In this document: piece after piece, positions 53,817 to 61,713 of the stretch
How the letters are laid out: each line of letters starts with the position of its first letter
Numbering within the stretch: the first letter of the stretch is position 1
NCBI RefSeq assembly: GCF_947241125.1
Contig: NZ_OX365700.1
Coordinates: forward strand, 3,070,001-3,134,000
Reading direction: 5' to 3'
Source of the DNA: Nitrospira tepida
GTDB lineage: Bacteria; Nitrospirota; Nitrospiria; Nitrospirales; Nitrospiraceae
Length of the DNA: 64,000 nt
The notes under the pieces: model-generated
The model's input: the letters and a program-made list of their open reading frames with translations, nothing else
Databases searched by the model: none
What the model was told of the DNA's origin: nothing
Position numbers and translations under genes: made by a program

Positions 53817-54407
53817 TTACCGCTCAGGATCGTGACGGGGCGTCCCGGACGGAGACGCCCCAATTCGCTGCATGAACACCGTGAGAAAGTCCTGCACTCC
53901 GACCGGCCGCATCTGATCGTCTGGAATCTCCGCCGCTAGAAAGACGCCTTCCTGCAACCCGAACAGACCGTGGGCGATTCGCCGCTGAGACGCCACCCCC
54001 ACGCCAAAGGCCTGCACAAATGCCTCCCGACTGATCGGATCCGCACGATCGAGCGAATACCCCGCCGCACGGATGCTTGGATGGAACTGATCGACTTCGT
54101 GCCAATACTCCGCTGGATCGGCCGAGACGTGCATGATCCGGAGCGCCGGCCGCTGTTCATGCACCTGTTCTTCCAGATCAACGATCTGTGCGATGCAAGC
54201 CTGCTTCTGAATATTGGGGAGTGTTGACACGACGACGAGGCCTTGTCGAAGACATGAGGCCGTCAAGGGCTCCTGTGCAAGGCGGGCGGGCGGGATCACG
54301 AAGTCGGCCACAAGCCGATCGCCGGGGCGCGGCATCCGTCCCAAGAGGGATATCCGCTCCTCTCCCAACCGTGCGCTCCGTCCTACAGACTCATCCCTTG
54401 GCGTCAT
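53817..54407 (-). CDS. Redoxin-like (thiol peroxidase family) protein
   Basis: A 196-residue protein. The fold shows LVADFVIPPARLAQEPLTAS and then GLVVVSTLPNIQKQACIAQI, where the Cys sits in the position of the peroxidatic cysteine of Tpx (usually TPVCDxQ). The later PISREAFVQAFGVGV and FGLQEGVFLAAEIPDD resemble a Tpx/peroxiredoxin core. No second resolving cysteine is evident near the C-terminus. It is the last gene of the zinc-linked run, 8 bases after the ZIP gene; a role in protecting metal-thiol sites is a guess. Confidence 0.65.
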   Translation of the reverse strand: MTPRDESVGRSARLGEERISLLGRMPRPGDRLVADFVIPPARLAQEPLTASCLRQGLVVVSTLPNIQKQACIAQIVDLEEQVHEQRPALRIMHVSADPAEYWHEVDQFHPSIRAAGYSLDRADPISREAFVQAFGVGVASQRRIAHGLFGLQEGVFLAAEIPDDQMRPVGVQDFLTVFMQRIGASPSGTPRHDPER

Positions 54408-54415
54408 CGCGCATC

Positions 54416-55249
54416 CTAGTGAGGCAACATGGTGAGGGCGCCGATGGTCACCATACCGGCGATCATCATGGCAAACTGCCAGACCCCCTTGGCAGCCCCC
54501 ATTCGTCCGTGCAGTCCAGGCACCAGATCGGCCAATCCGATATAGAGAAAGCTGGCCGCTGCGACGCTCAACGCATAGGGCACAATCGACTCTGCGAAGG
54601 CCAATCCCCCGAAGGACGCCACAACACCGACCAACGTTCCGAGACCGGACAGGGTGTTCCAGAACAACGCCTGGCCGCGAGAGAATCCGCTCGACAGCAG
54701 GATAGTGAAGTCGCTGAGTTCCTGCGGCACTTCGTGCCCTAGCACGGCCAGGGTCGTCACCAATCCAAGCGCCGGCGAGGCCACGCAGGCCGTGCCAATG
54801 GCAATCCCGTCGGCGCAGTTGTGGACCGCATCCCCGATCAACACGAGCATGCCGGCCTTGTTCTCCATGCCATGATCACCTCCATGCCCGTGGGGGCAGC
54901 CCGATTCATCATGGTGCGCATGCCGCCAGATCACCGTCCATTCGAGGACGAAAAACAGGACCAGACCGGCCAGCATGGCGATCCCGACTTCGTGAACCGG
55001 GGCTCGTTCCAGCGCTTCGGGGATGAGCCCGATCATCGCGGTGGCCAACATCGTCCCGGTCGCATAGCTCAGGAGATAGGGCATGACCCGATGGCGCCAG
55101 CCGTCCGGGATGAAGAGAACCAGACAGGCGGGCAACAGGGCTCCGAGGCTGCCCAGCAGGCCCATCCAGAACACAAACCACCAAGTCGATTCGCCGGGCA
55201 GACTCACTGTGGCGGACCTTGCATCGCGCCGCCATGCGTAAGACCCCAC
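54416..55249 (-). CDS. ZIP-family metal transporter
   Basis: A 277-residue membrane protein with about eight segments. The conserved metal sites are DAVHNCADGIAIG and GHEVPQELSDFTILLSSGFS. A His-rich loop (HAHHDESGCPHGHGGDHG) lies between segments 3 and 4, typical of zinc-handling members. It imports Zn or similar ions. The start is a GTG at 55249 (an internal ATG is possible). It lies in the run of genes led by a Fur/Zur regulator. Confidence 0.92.
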   Translation of the reverse strand: MGSYAWRRDARSATVSLPGESTWWFVFWMGLLGSLGALLPACLVLFIPDGWRHRVMPYLLSYATGTMLATAMIGLIPEALERAPVHEVGIAMLAGLVLFFVLEWTVIWRHAHHDESGCPHGHGGDHGMENKAGMLVLIGDAVHNCADGIAIGTACVASPALGLVTTLAVLGHEVPQELSDFTILLSSGFSRGQALFWNTLSGLGTLVGVVASFGGLAFAESIVPYALSVAAASFLYIGLADLVPGLHGRMGAAKGVWQFAMMIAGMVTIGALTMLPH

Positions 55250-55253
55250 CCAC

Positions 55254-55841
55254 TCATGGCCGTTTCATCTCCTCGCTCACGGACCCGCCTCCCCCTCCCT
55301 CATCTCGGCGAGGCGGGTGCTCCTGCTTAATCCGCGGCAGGAGTTCAGCGAGGTTGCAGGGCCGATGGTTGAGATCGAGCTGCGGCAGGATGATCTTGTC
55401 CATCCCAAGCCGGCAGGCGCCGGTGCTGCCGGGCAGAAGGAATACGACCGTATCGCCGCATACCCCGGCATCGGCCCTGGATTGAATCGTGGACGAGCCG
55501 ATCTCGCCGTAGCTCAACCAACGGAACAGCTCGCCGAAACCGGGAATCGGCCTCGTGAACAGCGACCGGACGGCGTCCGGGGTCACGTCCCGTTGCGTGA
55601 GACCGGTCCCGCCCGTGACGATCACGAACTCCACGGCCGGGTCGCCCACCCAGTCGGAGATGATCCGCCGAATCTGCTGGTACTCGTCTCGGCAGAGTTT
55701 ACGATCGACCACGCGATGCCCCGCCTGCAGCAATCGATCGACAATCGCGGCTCCACTGGTATCCGTCTCCCGGGTGCGGGTATCGGACACCGTGAGGACG
55801 GCCACCCCCACCGCCGTCCCCCCTGCGTGAACGCCGGTCAT
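55254..55841 (-). CDS. Molybdopterin adenylyltransferase-type protein (MoaB/MogA-like)
   Basis: A 195-residue protein from the ATG at 55841, overlapping the upstream gene by ATGA. It has [38 protein letters not shown] (the MPT-binding TGGTG), and [20 protein letters not shown]. MoaB/MogA adenylates molybdopterin. No other molybdenum gene is close by, so its role within a zinc-type cluster is unusual. The C-terminal tail is Gly/Arg-rich. Confidence 0.85.
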   Translation of the reverse strand: MTGVHAGGTAVGVAVLTVSDTRTRETDTSGAAIVDRLLQAGHRVVDRKLCRDEYQQIRRIISDWVGDPAVEFVIVTGGTGLTQRDVTPDAVRSLFTRPIPGFGELFRWLSYGEIGSSTIQSRADAGVCGDTVVFLLPGSTGACRLGMDKIILPQLDLNHRPCNLAELLPRIKQEHPPRRDEGGGGGSVSEEMKRP

Positions 55842-56191
55842 GGGCCTGTCCCTTCCGATTGCGTCAATGCGTCTCGAATCACGGCCATCAGATGCCCGGC
55901 TTCGGAGCTTCGGACCGCCCAACGGGTCTGCTCGACCGGATCTCCAACCTCTGCAAGCAGACAGCTCACGGCCCGGGCCAAGGCGGAAGCTTCCGCCGCA
56001 TGTTCGAGCTGTTCAAGCGAGACCTCGCCTTGCTGCGCCAAGTTCCACGCCTGCTGATAGAGCACCAACAAAGGCACGATGGACGCCGAGCGAGGGCAAT
56101 CCGGTTCGGCATCCTCCATCGCCGAATGTTCTATCGGCGCGATGCCCAGCTCGCGCAACGGCTCGTCCGGCCGGTTCTCCTCGGCATTCAT
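55838..56191 (-). CDS. Conserved small protein, unknown function
   Basis: A 117-residue soluble, mainly helical protein ([35 protein letters not shown]). No motif or cofactor site is recognisable. It overlaps its neighbours on both sides by ATGA, which argues that it is a real gene and translated with them. Its function may be linked to the DUF3386-like or MoaB-like neighbour. Confidence 0.6.
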   Translation of the reverse strand: MNAEENRPDEPLRELGIAPIEHSAMEDAEPDCPRSASIVPLLVLYQQAWNLAQQGEVSLEQLEHAAEASALARAVSCLLAEVGDPVEQTRWAVRSSEAGHLMAVIRDALTQSEGTGP

Positions 56192-56898
56192 GCCAGCACC
56201 TCATGGTTTGAGAGCTCGATCACGCGCGTCCTCACCAATCCCCGTTCGCCGAACGACACGCGTCGGCACAGCGGCAACCAGACTCCTTGCACATCCTTGT
56301 ATTCATTCACGTAGCTTTCCATCCCGACGACCGACGCCCCATCCAGCGTGAAATAGGTCATCACGTAATGGCTTGAGTATTGCCTGCCGTCCGGAGCCTG
56401 ACCGTATCGTTCGATCGTGTTCACACGGCGTTCGGTCATGGGGGTGATCCGCCCGATCTGCGTATACTGACAATGCTTGATGCGATACCAGGAATCGAGC
56501 CGGCCTCCGGTCAACAGGACCCGTCGACCGCGAGGATGGAGACCAGCCGGATCTTCTTCCGGATCGAACGACAGGACATAGCGTCCATCGCCCTCCTCGA
56601 AGGTCGTATGGGCCAGATGCATGCCTTGCGTCCAGAGGCGCTCCCGGACCCATTCCTGGTTGGCGGGATCGGCGCCCGGGAGCTCAACCGTCGTGTCTTT
56701 CCGCGGGATCAACTGGACCGCTCCTTTCAGAATCCGGCCCTCGTCATTGAGGGTCAGGTCGGCTCGATAACCGGCAAATCCAGCCGGCCACCTGTACATG
56801 CGGTGATGGGCGTCTCGCACCAATGCCCGAGCTACCGGGTGGTCCATCAAGGCCGGACAATCCTTGAGGCCAGCCTTGTCGGCAATAGCTTTGGTCAT
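56188..56898 (-). CDS. DUF3386-like protein
   Basis: A 236-residue protein. The region YRWPAGFAGYRADLTLNDEG and the later strand-rich ERRVNTIERYGQAPDGRQYS and YFTLDGASVVGMESYVNEYK resemble DUF3386 family proteins known mostly from cyanobacteria. No catalytic motif is known. It could bind a lipid or other small ligand in a lipocalin-like cup (inference). It is transcribed between the 91-aa Cys-motif gene and the 117-aa gene, with close spacing. Confidence 0.6.
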   Translation of the reverse strand: MTKAIADKAGLKDCPALMDHPVARALVRDAHHRMYRWPAGFAGYRADLTLNDEGRILKGAVQLIPRKDTTVELPGADPANQEWVRERLWTQGMHLAHTTFEEGDGRYVLSFDPEEDPAGLHPRGRRVLLTGGRLDSWYRIKHCQYTQIGRITPMTERRVNTIERYGQAPDGRQYSSHYVMTYFTLDGASVVGMESYVNEYKDVQGVWLPLCRRVSFGERGLVRTRVIELSNHEVLA

Positions 56899-56924
56899 TC
56901 TTTCCTCCTTCCGGCCGCCGCCTC

Positions 56925-57200
56925 TCAGTGCCGGTCGGCGTGACTTTCATCTGTGAGTCCCTCAACGTCCTGTCCAGTGACCTCGGCGGCAGCCTTATGA
57001 ATCTTGTATCGTTTGGTCCTCCCCGGCCCTTCGAGCACGACGATGATGGTTTCGATGGGAGGACAGCCGGGCTCGCGGCAATCCAATTCCGTCACCATAA
57101 TCGTCGTGTCTTCGGACAAGCCCCAGCGGGCTCGTACCCAGGCCTTGATGCTGGCGGCATGATCCAGATCGAGACGTGGGCGGTCCTTGAAGAGACTCAT
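56925..57200 (-). CDS. Small protein with ELDCREPGCPPIET motif
   Basis: A 91-residue protein from the ATG at 57200, overlapping the WD40 gene by ATGA. Cys41 and Cys46 lie in TELDCREPGCPPIETIIVVL, a conserved-looking CxxxxC loop ending in a beta strand. Small proteins with this kind of ExxCxEPGCPP pattern often neighbour G3E GTPases in other bacteria, as I recall, and could be a metal acceptor or target. The exact role is unknown. A longer frame upstream (to 57512) is antisense to the WD40 gene's own coding. Confidence 0.65.
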   Translation of the reverse strand: MSLFKDRPRLDLDHAASIKAWVRARWGLSEDTTIMVTELDCREPGCPPIETIIVVLEGPGRTKRYKIHKAAAEVTGQDVEGLTDESHADRH

Positions 57201-58255
57201 GGCAGACCCTCGACCTGAAAAAGGGAGAGAGTCCCCTCCATCGTTCCGGTGACCAGCCACGTTCCGTCCGGACTCCAGGCGACACAGGAGAGGCCCCCGG
57301 TCTTGTTCACCTCTTGCAACAGACGCGGTTTGGTCGTTTCCGCCGCCCACAGGCACAACAACCCGTCTTCCCCCACCGTCGCAACGGTCGGCAGCGTCGG
57401 ATGGCAAGCCAGATCTTGAATCCAGCCCAGATGCCCCTTGAACAGGCGGCCGCTGTTCCCTTCGAACCGCTTCATGTTCCAAGCGATCAGCGAAGGGCCG
57501 GAGACCGTCCACAGGTTCAACCCGGTGCGGTCAAACGCGACCGCCCTGACTTTCACGGGATAGCCGGACATGTGCCAGTTGCGGTCGTCGGCGATCTTGA
57601 AGAGGTGCGCCGACGCATCCAGGTTTCCTGATGCGAGGTACTGCCCGTCCGGCGTGACGGCGATCGAGAGCACTGCGCCTGCATAGGGAAACGTGCGCAG
57701 TGGCTGCTCCTCTCCAATCCGCCACAGCCAGGCGCCTCCATAACAGGCGGAAACGAGTCCGTCTCCCTGCGGCATCCAGGCCAGCGCGGACACCGTCGTC
57801 TTATGGCTCGGAATCTCTGTCTGGGGCAGGAAGCATCCGCCCTCCCCCTGCGACCAGACCTGGACCGCCTTGCCTGCAGAGGCGGCGAGGCGATCCGTCC
57901 TGCTGTCCCAAGACAGGTGTTCGACCCAGTTTCCTTGAGCGCCGACCGGCAGCACAGCCCGTTCCGCTCCGGTGGCCACGTCCCAGATCCGAACCGTTCC
58001 ATCCTGTCCACCGGAGGCGAGCAGGCTGCTCCGGCGATCCCACGCGAACGTCAAGGCCGGACCGTCGTGCCCCTTGAAACCGCAGGCGCGCGCCCGCCCC
58101 GGCATGTGCCAAGCCACAACCTGCCCGGAGGCCGAACAGGCCGCGAGGTGGCGCCCATCCGGCGAAAACGCCGCCCGGTGAACATAGTCCTGAAGGCGAA
58201 GGATGCCCTGCGCCTTCAACTGCACCTTCGGTGCCGAGCGGATCAGGCGAGGCAT
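57197..58255 (-). CDS. WD40-repeat protein
   Basis: A 352-residue beta-propeller with about seven WD-type blades; clear ones include [20 protein letters not shown] with [19 protein letters not shown], and [18 protein letters not shown]. It has no signal peptide, so it is cytosolic. It overlaps the G3E GTPase gene by 13 bases and the 91-aa gene by ATGA. WD40 proteins next to COG0523 GTPases have been noted in other bacteria; a scaffold for a metal-insertion complex is plausible but unproven. Confidence 0.9.
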   Translation of the reverse strand: MPRLIRSAPKVQLKAQGILRLQDYVHRAAFSPDGRHLAACSASGQVVAWHMPGRARACGFKGHDGPALTFAWDRRSSLLASGGQDGTVRIWDVATGAERAVLPVGAQGNWVEHLSWDSRTDRLAASAGKAVQVWSQGEGGCFLPQTEIPSHKTTVSALAWMPQGDGLVSACYGGAWLWRIGEEQPLRTFPYAGAVLSIAVTPDGQYLASGNLDASAHLFKIADDRNWHMSGYPVKVRAVAFDRTGLNLWTVSGPSLIAWNMKRFEGNSGRLFKGHLGWIQDLACHPTLPTVATVGEDGLLCLWAAETTKPRLLQEVNKTGGLSCVAWSPDGTWLVTGTMEGTLSLFQVEGLP

Positions 58256-59214
58256 GAACGGAACCCCTTGGCGAGTTGTTCCCGATCCAGATCCCGGCCG
58301 ATGAAGACCAGTTCGTTACGCCGCCGTTCACCGGTCTTCCAAGGGCGGTCAGGCCGTCCGTCGAACAGCATATGCACGCCCTGAAAAACGAAGCGATGGT
58401 TGCGGCCTTTGACGTTGAGAATGCCCTTCATGCGATAGATCTTCGTCCCCATCGTGGACAGCACCTCGCGGAACCACTCGTTCATCCTGTCCTCGTCGAC
58501 CGGGTCGTCCTCGACGAGGGCCACGGAGAACACGCTGGGGTCGTGCTGATGCGTCGCTTCGCCGAGGAAATTCGGATCGATCTCCAGCTTCCGGCTCAGG
58601 TCAAACGCCCCGATGTTCAAGAGGCGGGTGATCTCCATCTGGGCATCCTTGGTCCGGTGGATCGTGGCCACCGCGTTGATTGCCCGGATGCGTGCCTCCA
58701 ACCGGTCCACGTCGGCCGGAGGCACGAGGTCGATCTTGTTCAAGAGGATCACGTCGGCGAAGGCGATCTGCTCCTTGGCCTCCGGACTCTGGTCCAGATG
58801 TCCCCGGATATGTTTTGAATCCACGACGGTCACGATCCCGTCCAACGCCAACCGCCGCTTCATGTCGTCATCGACAAAGAAGGTCTGCGCGACCGGGGCC
58901 GGGTCGGCCAAGCCCGTCGTTTCGATCACCAGATAATCGAACCGATCTTTGCGCTTGAGCAGGTTCCCGATGATGCGGATCAAATCGCCCCGGACCGTGC
59001 AGCAGATGCAGCCGTTGTTCATCTCAAAAATCTCTTCATCGGCGCCGATCACGAGTTGATGGTCGATGCCCACCTCGCCGAACTCATTGACGATCACCGC
59101 CACGCGCTTGCCATGCTCGGTGGTTAGAATGCGATTGAGCAAGGTCGTCTTGCCCGCTCCCAAAAATCCGGTTAAGACCGTCACCGGAACCGGCGTCATG
59201 ACATCTGTGCCCAT
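58243..59214 (-). CDS. G3E-family GTPase (COG0523), zinc metallochaperone-type
   Basis: A 323-residue GTPase from the ATG at 59214, preceded by GGGAGGAAG. Motifs: Walker [25 protein letters not shown], the metal site [14 protein letters not shown]3 ETTGLADP and G4 LNKIDLV. The C-terminal domain carries [20 protein letters not shown] and [20 protein letters not shown], as in zinc-linked members (ZigA/ZagA/YeiR-like). It would deliver zinc to client proteins under zinc limitation. It follows the regulator and the small HSDxDxCxW gene. Confidence 0.92.
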   Translation of the reverse strand: MGTDVMTPVPVTVLTGFLGAGKTTLLNRILTTEHGKRVAVIVNEFGEVGIDHQLVIGADEEIFEMNNGCICCTVRGDLIRIIGNLLKRKDRFDYLVIETTGLADPAPVAQTFFVDDDMKRRLALDGIVTVVDSKHIRGHLDQSPEAKEQIAFADVILLNKIDLVPPADVDRLEARIRAINAVATIHRTKDAQMEITRLLNIGAFDLSRKLEIDPNFLGEATHQHDPSVFSVALVEDDPVDEDRMNEWFREVLSTMGTKIYRMKGILNVKGRNHRFVFQGVHMLFDGRPDRPWKTGERRRNELVFIGRDLDREQLAKGFRSCLA

Positions 59215-59417
59215 AGCTTCCTCCCTGTTCTGCTCGGATACTGACCTGGTGCCAGGCCGGCAATGTCCACAGAAATAGATCAGGACGGCTGCCGCCATGA
59301 CCAACGGGTGATGACCCTGGACGCCTGCGCCATGAATGCGGCAAGCAGGCAACAGCCTGATCCTTCTGAACAAAGGCCGCAAACGCGGCAGAGGCCGGAG
59401 ATTGCGTGTGTGCTTAT

Positions 59418-59735
59418 CTAGTCAAGGTGGGGCGGACCGCGGACTGGGTCGTGGGATCGATCAACCGGCCGGACAAACGAGGCAGACACGTTGATGGCGC
59501 AGGCGCCTTCCTGGCAAAGGGCGACAGGTGGGGTCAAGGAATGGACGCCGGCACTGGCCGCATGGTCCAACCAGGCACAGACATCCTGATCGGAGTGCGT
59601 GTGGGATGAGCCGGTTGCGAAGACGTGATCCAGGAGCAACGGCTGGAGGGTCAGTACCAAGAGCACGTAGGAAGCCGCCAGGACTAACCGGCTTCCCGAA
59701 GCGGCGCGGCGCGCTAGCGACATTGGGGGCACCAT
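59418..59735 (-). CDS. Small exported protein with HSDxDxCxW motif, copy 2
   Basis: About 105 residues from the ATG at 59735, which has GGAG 8 bases ahead; it overlaps the regulator stop by 22 bases. A membrane or signal segment ([20 protein letters not shown]) is followed by [18 protein letters not shown], sharing HxHSDxDxCxW with the protein at 51268-51636. Cys also occurs in [11 protein letters not shown] know no family name. Co-location with a Zur-type regulator and a G3E GTPase suggests a periplasmic zinc or metal role. Confidence 0.65.
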   Translation of the reverse strand: MVPPMSLARRAASGSRLVLAASYVLLVLTLQPLLLDHVFATGSSHTHSDQDVCAWLDHAASAGVHSLTPPVALCQEGACAINVSASFVRPVDRSHDPVRGPPHLD

Positions 59736-60139
59736 CCGAAGAACTCCAAGACATGGTCGTCCACGGCAAACTTCGTCTGCCGTTCGACGAGATCCGTCAG
59801 TTTTCTCAGCGGGCACAACATCACATCGACGATCCGCCCGCAGCCACGGCATTGAATGTGGTGGTGGTGCGCTCGGCCATGCCGAACTTCGTAGCGCATC
59901 TGCCCATCAGGCGAGGCCACCGGACTGACCAGGCCAAGCTCTTGCAGCATGGACAGGTTCCGATAGACCGTGACGAGGTCAACCGGCGCCCGGGCTTTCA
60001 TCAGCCGTTCATGGACCTCGGCCGCCGTGATCGGAAGCGTGCTCTGATCCAGAATGTTCAGAATGGCCCTCCTCGGCTTCGTGAGTTTCTTGCCGCCGGA
60101 CTTGAGCCTGTCAAGAATTGAGATCGCCATCGCCGACAA
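59714..60139 (-). CDS. zur: Fur-family regulator, likely Zur
   Basis: A 141-residue Fur-type repressor. The winged helix reads LTKPRRAILNILDQSTLPIT and VTVYRNLSMLQELGLVS. The metal region has HGRAHHHHIQCRGCGRIVDV and the C-terminal CPQC, giving the structural Zn(Cys)4 site, and His residues for sensing. It could be Zur, Fur or PerR; the neighbouring ZIP, G3E and His-rich genes favour Zur. It heads a ten-gene minus-strand run with gaps from overlap to about 200 bases, and has an inverted repeat just upstream. Confidence 0.85.
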   Translation of the reverse strand: MSAMAISILDRLKSGGKKLTKPRRAILNILDQSTLPITAAEVHERLMKARAPVDLVTVYRNLSMLQELGLVSPVASPDGQMRYEVRHGRAHHHHIQCRGCGRIVDVMLCPLRKLTDLVERQTKFAVDDHVLEFFGWCPQCR

Positions 60140-60148
60140 AGATCTAAT

Positions 60149-60163
60149 TGCAATTCACTTGCA
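60149..60163. promoter_or_regulatory. Candidate Zur/Fur operator
   Basis: TGCAATTCACTTGCA is a perfect TGCAA/TTGCA inverted repeat with a 5-base spacer. Extending outwards, one mismatch and then two further matching pairs give AATTGCAATTCACTTGCATTT. It lies 10 bases before the regulator's first codon, in the 115-base gap shared with tatD. This fits autoregulation; no second copy was found in a quick look at other promoters. Confidence 0.5.
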
Positions 60164-60254
60164 TTTAACATTTCAGACAAAGACCTGTCAAGCAGCCCTC
60201 GGGTCTGAAACGCCCTCGTCACCGCCGTTATGCGCGTGCTAGGATGCGGCCCTC

Positions 60255-61034
60255 ATGCTGATCGACACCCACACCCATCTGGACGACGAGCGATACGACG
60301 ACGACCGGGACGCGATGATCGCCCGGGCACGCGAGGCCGGCGTCGAGGCCATGATCACGATCGGCTGCGACCTGGAGACCAGCCGGGCCGCCCTGGATCT
60401 GGCCGGCCGTTATGAGTTCGTCTATGCATCCGTGGGCGTTCACCCCCATGAGGTCAAGCATATCGAGGACCACTGGTATGACGAGTTCCGAAAGCTGGCC
60501 GGCAACAAGAAGATTGTGGCCTATGGAGAAATCGGGCTCGACTATCACTACAACAACTCACCGCTGGAGGAGCAGCGGCGTCGGTTCCGTGAACAGGTGA
60601 ACCTGGCCAAGGAACTCCGCCTTCCGTTGGTGATTCACACAAGAGAAGCCCAGGAAGACACGATTCGGATTCTCAGGGAGGAACAGGCCTCAGTCGTCGG
60701 GGGAGTCTTGCACTGTTTTTCGGGGGACGCCTGGCTGGCGAAGGACGCCTTGGACCTTGGATTCTACCTGTCGTTTTCCGGCATCCTGACTTTTCAGAAC
60801 GCGACGATGCTCCGCGACATCGCCAAAACCGTGCCGGCCGATCGTCTGCTCATCGAGACCGATTGCCCCTATCTCACCCCTGTCCCCCATCGAGGCAAGC
60901 GCAATGAACCGGCCTTCGTGAGATACGTCGCCGACCAACTGGCGTCGCTTCTACCCAGTGATGCCCAGCGGTCGATAGAAGACGTGGCTCGCCTAACCTC
61001 GGACAACGCCCGGCGCCTGTTCAAAATCCCCTGA
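60255..61034 (+). CDS. tatD: TatD-family metal-dependent hydrolase
   Basis: A 259-residue TIM-barrel hydrolase. The metal ligands are IDTHTHLDDERY (His-x-His), YGEIGLDYHY (Glu), VIHTREAQED (His), GVLHCFSGDAWL (His) and ETDCPYLTPVP (Asp). Relatives act as 3'-5' DNA exonucleases or D-tyrosyl-tRNA-type repair enzymes; the actual substrate here is not known. It is divergent from the zur-like gene and converges with the NYN gene, whose end it overlaps by 14 bases. Confidence 0.93.
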   Translation: MLIDTHTHLDDERYDDDRDAMIARAREAGVEAMITIGCDLETSRAALDLAGRYEFVYASVGVHPHEVKHIEDHWYDEFRKLAGNKKIVAYGEIGLDYHYNNSPLEEQRRRFREQVNLAKELRLPLVIHTREAQEDTIRILREEQASVVGGVLHCFSGDAWLAKDALDLGFYLSFSGILTFQNATMLRDIAKTVPADRLLIETDCPYLTPVPHRGKRNEPAFVRYVADQLASLLPSDAQRSIEDVARLTSDNARRLFKIP

Positions 61035-61557
61035 GCTTTCTTTGTCTGACCCGAACCGCCTTAGGCAACTTGCGCGGGTTCCCCTTCTTCTCGTTGGGGC
61101 GCCGCCGCCGATCGTCTTGATCTCCATCGCCATCCTTTTGCCAAGCTGAAAACGCCGGGGTCGGCTTTCCGGTCCGGAGCCTCGCGGCAAACTCCGCCGC
61201 CCCCATGACAAAGGCTCCGGCCTGCCTCGCGCAATCCGATACTTCCCGATCGGAGGAGACCACGGCGCAGTCCCGCCTGTACTGCATCGCCAGCCGCTGA
61301 ATGACCTGGTCAGCTCGCTCGCCTCGGCGGGAGTAGACGATTTCCACGCCGCTTCGGAACTCCCGCCGCTCGACCGGCATGCCCTCCTTCCATCCGTCGA
61401 AGACGACCGTGAGCGGATGGCCTTTCCGAGCGTGATAGGCGCTCAGGTCTCCTACCAATTCCTCACGGACCGCGTCGCCGGCAAATGCCGGCTTCGCGGC
61501 TCCCGCGTACAGAAACCCGAGCAGATTGTACCCGTCCACGATCACATGTTGCGCCAT
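61021..61557 (-). CDS. NYN-domain RNase (YacP/Rae1-like)
   Basis: A 178-residue protein. The PIN-like core starts VIVDGYNLLGFLYAGAAKPA with a catalytic Asp, and further acidic residues lie in TVVFDGWKEGMPVE, GERADQVIQRLA and VVSSDREVSDCARQ. This matches the YacP family, ribosome-associated endoribonucleases in Bacillus. The C-terminal 45 residues are very basic (RRRRPNEKKGNPRKLPKAVR), perhaps for RNA or ribosome binding. It is convergent with tatD. Confidence 0.85.
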   Translation of the reverse strand: MAQHVIVDGYNLLGFLYAGAAKPAFAGDAVREELVGDLSAYHARKGHPLTVVFDGWKEGMPVERREFRSGVEIVYSRRGERADQVIQRLAMQYRRDCAVVSSDREVSDCARQAGAFVMGAAEFAARLRTGKPTPAFSAWQKDGDGDQDDRRRRPNEKKGNPRKLPKAVRVRQRKLRGF

Positions 61558-61713
61558 GATGAGGTGAGCCTATCGAACGGGCACAGGCGAGTCAAACCGG
61601 CGGCAGAAGGCCCCATCCCGAGCCGCTTTCCCTTGACAAGCCTCGTTTTCTGGGACTAAATGACAGGCAGCAACCGCCAGACTCCCCTTTTCTCGACCAT
61701 CAACGGTCACTGT

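Noticed and set aside
53837-53861. 8-bp hairpin (GGGGCGTC/GACGCCCC) between the His-rich gene and the redoxin gene
   Set aside because: It lies inside the redoxin coding region and has no T run on either side, so a terminator was not claimed.
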